Source: Gammaproteobacteria bacterium
Lineage (GTDB): Bacteria > Pseudomonadota > Gammaproteobacteria > Enterobacterales > Psychrobiaceae
Direction of reading: 5' to 3'
Length of the DNA stretch: 41,247 bases
NCBI GenBank assembly: GCA_013214965.1
Contig: JABSRU010000037.1
Location: forward strand, 1 to 41,247
Under the pieces are notes generated by a model that saw nothing but the letters and a program-made list of their open reading frames with translations, did no database searches and was not told the origin of the DNA. Positions within the stretch are counted from its first letter, which is position 1, and every line of letters starts with the position of its first letter. Both the position numbers and the translations under genes were made by a program. Of the stretch, positions 38,651 to 41,247 are shown piece after piece.

Positions 38651-39307
38651 TTAAATTTGGAATTTTTCATCTGAAAAATTATCCATAGAATTCCAGCTAT
38701 ACGATTCGAGTTCATCTGGATTTAACACACCATGCTTTCTATCTGAATCAAGGGTTCGTGTTATTACATCCCACATTGGCTGTAAACTGCTTAATATTTC
38801 GGCCAATTGTAATTTTCGTTGGGTTTTGTTTAAGGTTAAAAAATATGAACTACGGCTTCCTAATTTTTGTTCTATAAAACTTTCTTGGATGCCGATTAAC
38901 TGTTTATACTGCGCTAAAATATCATGCGATTCTTTTGGAAATGCAGCTTGTAAAATTTGCTCCGTAAAATCCTCTAGTAAATAAATTTGGCACTGATCGT
39001 TTTTGCTAGAATCAACAAACGCTAATGCGTACCTCAATAAAGCAACTTGCATTAAAAATGTAGTCCAAACTTGCTCCACTCCATAAATAGTAATTTCATC
39101 ATCCCAAACCGTTGTTGTGCTTTTTTCTCTTTGTCCTTCATAGGCTTTACGAATATCGTATGCCAAAGCAACGACAATGCCCTCTGAATCTAGCACTGGT
39201 GAGTTATTCGCTATATCCATAATGTAGCTATGTAATGGCTTTAAAGTGCCATAATCACCCCAAAGTATAAAACCACCATTTCGTTTACTAATATCAAATT
39301 GGAGCAT
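38651..39307 (-). CDS. DUF6904-like hypothetical protein, 218 aa
   Basis: Starts ATG 39307 with AGGTGAGG upstream. N-terminal segments GGFILWGDYGTLKPLHSYIMDIA, VVALAYDIRKAYEGQRE and VEQVWTTFLMQVALLRYAL follow a pattern I associate with DUF6904 proteins, which have no known activity; the match is tentative. Soluble, without membrane helices. A 30-bp palindrome at 39396-39425 lies upstream. Largest gene in the right part of the array. Confidence 0.55.
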   Translation of the reverse strand: MLQFDISKRNGGFILWGDYGTLKPLHSYIMDIANNSPVLDSEGIVVALAYDIRKAYEGQREKSTTTVWDDEITIYGVEQVWTTFLMQVALLRYALAFVDSSKNDQCQIYLLEDFTEQILQAAFPKESHDILAQYKQLIGIQESFIEQKLGSRSSYFLTLNKTQRKLQLAEILSSLQPMWDVITRTLDSDRKHGVLNPDELESYSWNSMDNFSDEKFQI

Positions 39308-39395
39308 GTTACCTCACCTTTATCTTAAACTAGCCGAGCTAGTTATTGGTAACCCATAAGGTGACAATTAGAAAGCATATAGTGTCAATAAACGA

Positions 39396-39425
39396 TAATT
39401 CTAATAGTAATTACTATCAGAATTA
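39396..39425. promoter_or_regulatory. 30-bp near-perfect palindrome
   Basis: TAATTCTAATAGTAA and TTACTATCAGAATTA are complementary with one mismatch. It lies 88 bp upstream of the 38651-39307 gene. Outer inverted repeats TGACAATTA (39362) and TTAATTGTCA (39441) surround it. Probable operator. Confidence 0.6.
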
Positions 39426-39579
39426 ATAGTTTAACTTTAATTTAATTGTCATTTTATGCTTAAATTTGCTAGATAAATGTCATCTTATTGTTTAATTAAT
39501 GTTTTAAGAATACTAAAACTACTGTTTGTATCAAAGTGTTAGGATGCAAAAACATGACAGCTTATGGTTTAAAGTTCAG

Positions 39580-39768
39580 CTAGTCTGATTCACTTTCAAC
39601 TAAATATTTACGATGTAGAAATAACAACAAATAACCTATGGTTGTTCCTGCGATAACTGTGGTTGCAAAGTGATATATCGTTAATTGATATTCACCTAAA
39701 TATGACATCACAAAAGTGCCAAGGATCGCCCCTACCAATAAATAAATCACGCTGTTAATAATTTTCAT
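39580..39768 (-). CDS. Two-helix membrane protein, 62 aa, ends ESESD
   Basis: Starts ATG 39768 after GAGAGG. Helices at about 4-24 and 34-51. Stop codon TAG and the last residues (ESD) are made by the array repeat variant TGAATCAGACTAG. Unknown function. Confidence 0.65.
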   Translation of the reverse strand: MKIINSVIYLLVGAILGTFVMSYLGEYQLTIYHFATTVIAGTTIGYLLLFLHRKYLVESESD

Positions 39769-39798
39769 GTTTTACCTCTCTTTACCGATTGCAGTAGC

Positions 39799-39984
39799 TT
39801 AGTTTGATTCATCTACGGGTAATTTTTTAGATGTTTTTAAATATATAACATTACTTAGAAAGACAAAGATAAGTACATAAGTAATGGGTTGAAATTCCCC
39901 ATTCCAATTATACACATGGTTAATAAGTCCAACTCCCGCAAGTAGCAAAGCTAAAATAGAACACTTTTTAGTTGAAATTTTCAT
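39799..39984 (-). CDS. Two-helix membrane protein, 61 aa, ends DESN
   Basis: Start at ATG 39984 (GTGAG upstream); a GTG four codons earlier is the alternative. Helices about 9-24 and 33-51. Last residues come from the array repeat. Unknown function. Confidence 0.65.
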   Translation of the reverse strand: MKISTKKCSILALLLAGVGLINHVYNWNGEFQPITYVLIFVFLSNVIYLKTSKKLPVDESN

Positions 39985-40014
39985 AAATTTTCTCACTTAT
40001 TTTGTCGGGCTAGG

Positions 40015-40212
40015 CTAGTTTGATTCATCACTAATATTTATGTTATCTAAGATTTTGATAAATGGTTTTAAACAGATAAATATGAAAAACAGTAGGTATT
40101 GAACGACAAGTTGAGCAGTGTATGGCTCTCCTTTACTCCAATTATCCATACCCCAACCACCCATAGCAGCTATGATAATAAAACAACAAAAGTAACATGA
40201 TATTGATTTCAT
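40015..40212 (-). CDS. Two-helix membrane protein, 65 aa, ends SDESN
   Basis: Start at ATG 40212 with AGAGGT upstream. The longer frame would begin inside the previous gene's array repeat (its ATGAATCAAACT spells MNQT), which explains false upstream starts. Helices about 4-21 and 34-52. Unknown function. Confidence 0.65.
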   Translation of the reverse strand: MKSISCYFCCFIIIAAMGGWGMDNWSKGEPYTAQLVVQYLLFFIFICLKPFIKILDNINISDESN

Positions 40213-40228
40213 AATATTTACCTCTAGG

Positions 40229-40441
40229 CTAGTTTGATTCACTATCAGATGATGTAGGTATTTGCTTCACCCTAATCTTTTCAAATTCGTTATCAGTAAG
40301 TGAAAAAGTTTCTTTATATAGCTTAAGAGAAGTATCATCTTGGCAATTCTCGCAAGTCTGAGCCGTTGGCTCTTGATTTTCGAATTCGGGAAACCCTTGT
40401 GTATTTCCACATTTAACACAAAATTTATAACCGCTTTCCAT
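40229..40441 (-). CDS. Small zinc-ribbon protein, 70 aa, ends SESN
   Basis: Start at ATG 40441 (GGAGAAG upstream). MESGYKFCVKCGNTQGFPEFENQEPTAQTCENCQD has two CxxC pairs 20 residues apart, a zinc-ribbon. Tail is acidic, with the last residues from the array repeat. The only evident metal-binding soluble protein among its membrane-protein neighbours. Unknown function. Confidence 0.7.
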   Translation of the reverse strand: MESGYKFCVKCGNTQGFPEFENQEPTAQTCENCQDDTSLKLYKETFSLTDNEFEKIRVKQIPTSSDSESN

Positions 40442-40461
40442 AATCTTCTCCAAGTTTTCAG

Positions 40462-40800
40462 TTAGTTTGATTCACTATTATTGTTCAACTTATTAGCCTG
40501 TTTTTTTAAATCAACAATCTCTCTCCAATGATTAACTAGGCTATCTCTCAATATTTTGGAATTTTGAATAAGAGACAAAGCCATGAACGCTAAAATAATA
40601 GCCATAGAAATCACATGAGCGTTAACAGTAATGGGGACAGGTGATATTATTATCAACTCAGCAATCATAAAACCTAATGCCCAATTAGCTAGAACAAAAA
40701 AAACATATAAGAATGCGATCATAAGAACAATTCCGATAAAGTAGGCAATTGAGAATTGAAATTGAAGTTTGAATATTTGCTTATCACTTATTTTTTTCAT
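40462..40800 (-). CDS. Three-helix membrane protein, 112 aa, ends SESN
   Basis: Starts ATG 40800. Helices at about 12-38 (FSIAYFIGIVLMIAFLYVFFVL), 42-58 and 62-80, then a basic amphipathic tail (LRDSLVNHWREIVDLKKQANKL). Ending NNNSESN provided by the repeat. Unknown function. Confidence 0.65.
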   Translation of the reverse strand: MKKISDKQIFKLQFQFSIAYFIGIVLMIAFLYVFFVLANWALGFMIAELIIISPVPITVNAHVISMAIILAFMALSLIQNSKILRDSLVNHWREIVDLKKQANKLNNNSESN

Positions 40801-40836
40801 GTTCGTTACCTTATATTCCTGTTCCGTTCGTCTAGG

Positions 40837-41079
40837 TTAGTTTGATTCATCAGTACGTTCAGTTAGATTATTTGATTTGTTCACTATTTTCGGAGCTAAT
40901 TCTTTATCATTAATTTTTGTGAGTAAAATTAGGCCCTCAAAAACAGCATAAGAGATAAAACCAAGAAGAAAGCAGACAGTTTGAAGCAGGTTATATTCGA
41001 TATTTGAGCTAATAATAGGTGAAATAGATGTTATTACTCCTATAGTAAAACTTAAATTACCCATATATTTATAATACAT
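40837..41079 (-). CDS. Two-helix membrane protein, 80 aa, ends DESN
   Basis: Start at ATG 41079 with GAGG seven bases upstream. Helices about 8-25 and 32-52, a charged tail and the DESN ending supplied by the repeat. Unknown function. Confidence 0.65.
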   Translation of the reverse strand: MYYKYMGNLSFTIGVITSISPIISSNIEYNLLQTVCFLLGFISYAVFEGLILLTKINDKELAPKIVNKSNNLTERTDESN

Positions 41080-41170
41080 TTCATATCCTCTTTACTATCC
41101 GTTACGTTGATAAAATCAAGTCATTTTACCGTTCGACTAGGTTAGTCTGATTCACTATTTTATTATTTAG

Positions 41171-41247
41171 CTAGTCAAAATTAATAAATTGTTTTTTCTC
41201 GATTGCATAGTTCTTTATTTTTTCAAATGCATCACCAGCACCTCTCA
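41171..41247 (-). CDS. 3' end of a gene continuing beyond the window
   Basis: One frame is open from the right edge to a TAG at 41171-41173, ending RGAGDAFEKIKNYAIEKKQFINFD. The array repeat at 41142-41154 follows 16 bp after the stop, as for other cassette-like genes. Too short to identify. Confidence 0.5.
   Translation of the reverse strand, partial: RGAGDAFEKIKNYAIEKKQFINFD

Larger units (their letters stand above)
30645..41154 (-). repeat. At least 19 gene-end repeats, TGAATCARACTA (minus strand)
   Basis: Copies at 30645-30657, 31177-31189, 32270-32282, 32850-32862, 33486-33498, 34101-34113, 35026-35038, 36481-36493, 36842-36854, 37779-37791, 38517-38529, 38566-38578, 39580-39592, 39799-39811, 40015-40027, 40229-40241, 40462-40474, 40837-40849 and 41142-41154. 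All have the same orientation. Core TGAATCARACTA, often extended as AACCTAGTCGAACGG. The core contains TGA and TAA/TAG in two frames, so upstream genes end there as ...ESN/ESD or at the TGA. None occur left of 30.6 kb. Confidence 0.92.

Noticed and set aside
30645-41154. Ordinary integron cassette array (CALIN)
   Set aside because: Most gaps between genes are shorter than the minimum attC length and I find no RYYYAAC/GTTRRRY pairs in order; kept open only for the 125-bp compound element.

Overview
The window looks like about 41 kb of a low-GC conjugative plasmid from a gammaproteobacterium, plausibly a marine, psychrotolerant one (Pseudoalteromonas, Shewanella or Colwellia-like). This is inferred from the AT-rich composition, a complete P-type (VirB/Trb) conjugation apparatus, a Rep_3 initiator with iterons, a KfrA-like protein and the absence of housekeeping genes. 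The host assignment is inference only. The right end and the DnaJ-domain gene at the left end are cut by the window.

Layout. 0-5 kb: minus-strand accessory transfer genes (DnaJ-domain protein, hypotheticals, a topoisomerase III) separated by intergenic DNA made almost entirely of hairpins, including two structured elements that each occur twice with compensatory stem changes. 5-18 kb: a minus-strand mating-pair-formation operon, in transcription order SprT-like protease, unknown protein, VirB11, VirB3, VirB2, VirB4, VirB5/TrbJ, unknown exported protein, VirB6, VirB8, VirB9, VirB10 as two separate genes, a secreted STN/N0-like protein, an OmpA-type lipoprotein and a TrbM-like protein. 18.0-19.7 kb: about 1.6 kb with no credible gene, filled with consecutive stem-loops and GNRA loops readable on the + strand; a candidate giant structured RNA and/or oriT region. 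19.7-23.2 kb: a plus-strand TraK/StbA-like, TraL/StbB-like, TraM/StbC-like, VirD4/TraG coupling protein operon. 23.2-25.1 kb: minus-strand small ICE/plasmid genes, including an AcaB/PFL_4669-like protein. 25.4-28.1 kb: a RepB-type primase, an origin with six iterons in three pairs, a DnaA box, an autoregulatory inverted repeat, the Rep_3 initiator and a 53-bp tandem repeat. 29.3-30.6 kb: kfrA with palindromic operators.

30.6-41.2 kb is an array of about 20 very small, mostly minus-strand genes, many for one- to four-helix membrane proteins. A short sequence, TGAATCARACTA on the minus strand, recurs at least 19 times at gene ends. It supplies stop codons in two frames, so many unrelated proteins end in ...ESN or ...DESN. 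The array behaves like a cassette array, but its sites are far shorter than integron attC sites and no integrase is present in the window. Inside it a small membrane protein (starting MNIHNNSLY) occurs four times, behind two different operator/regulator modules, with one copy broken by a nonsense codon and two copies inside a near-identical 288-bp repeat.

The genes combine into replication (rep, iterons, primase, kfrA), DNA processing and coupling (traK/L/M-like, VirD4-like, topoisomerase III), a type IV secretion channel, and a variable accessory array. No recognisable relaxase is present in the window.
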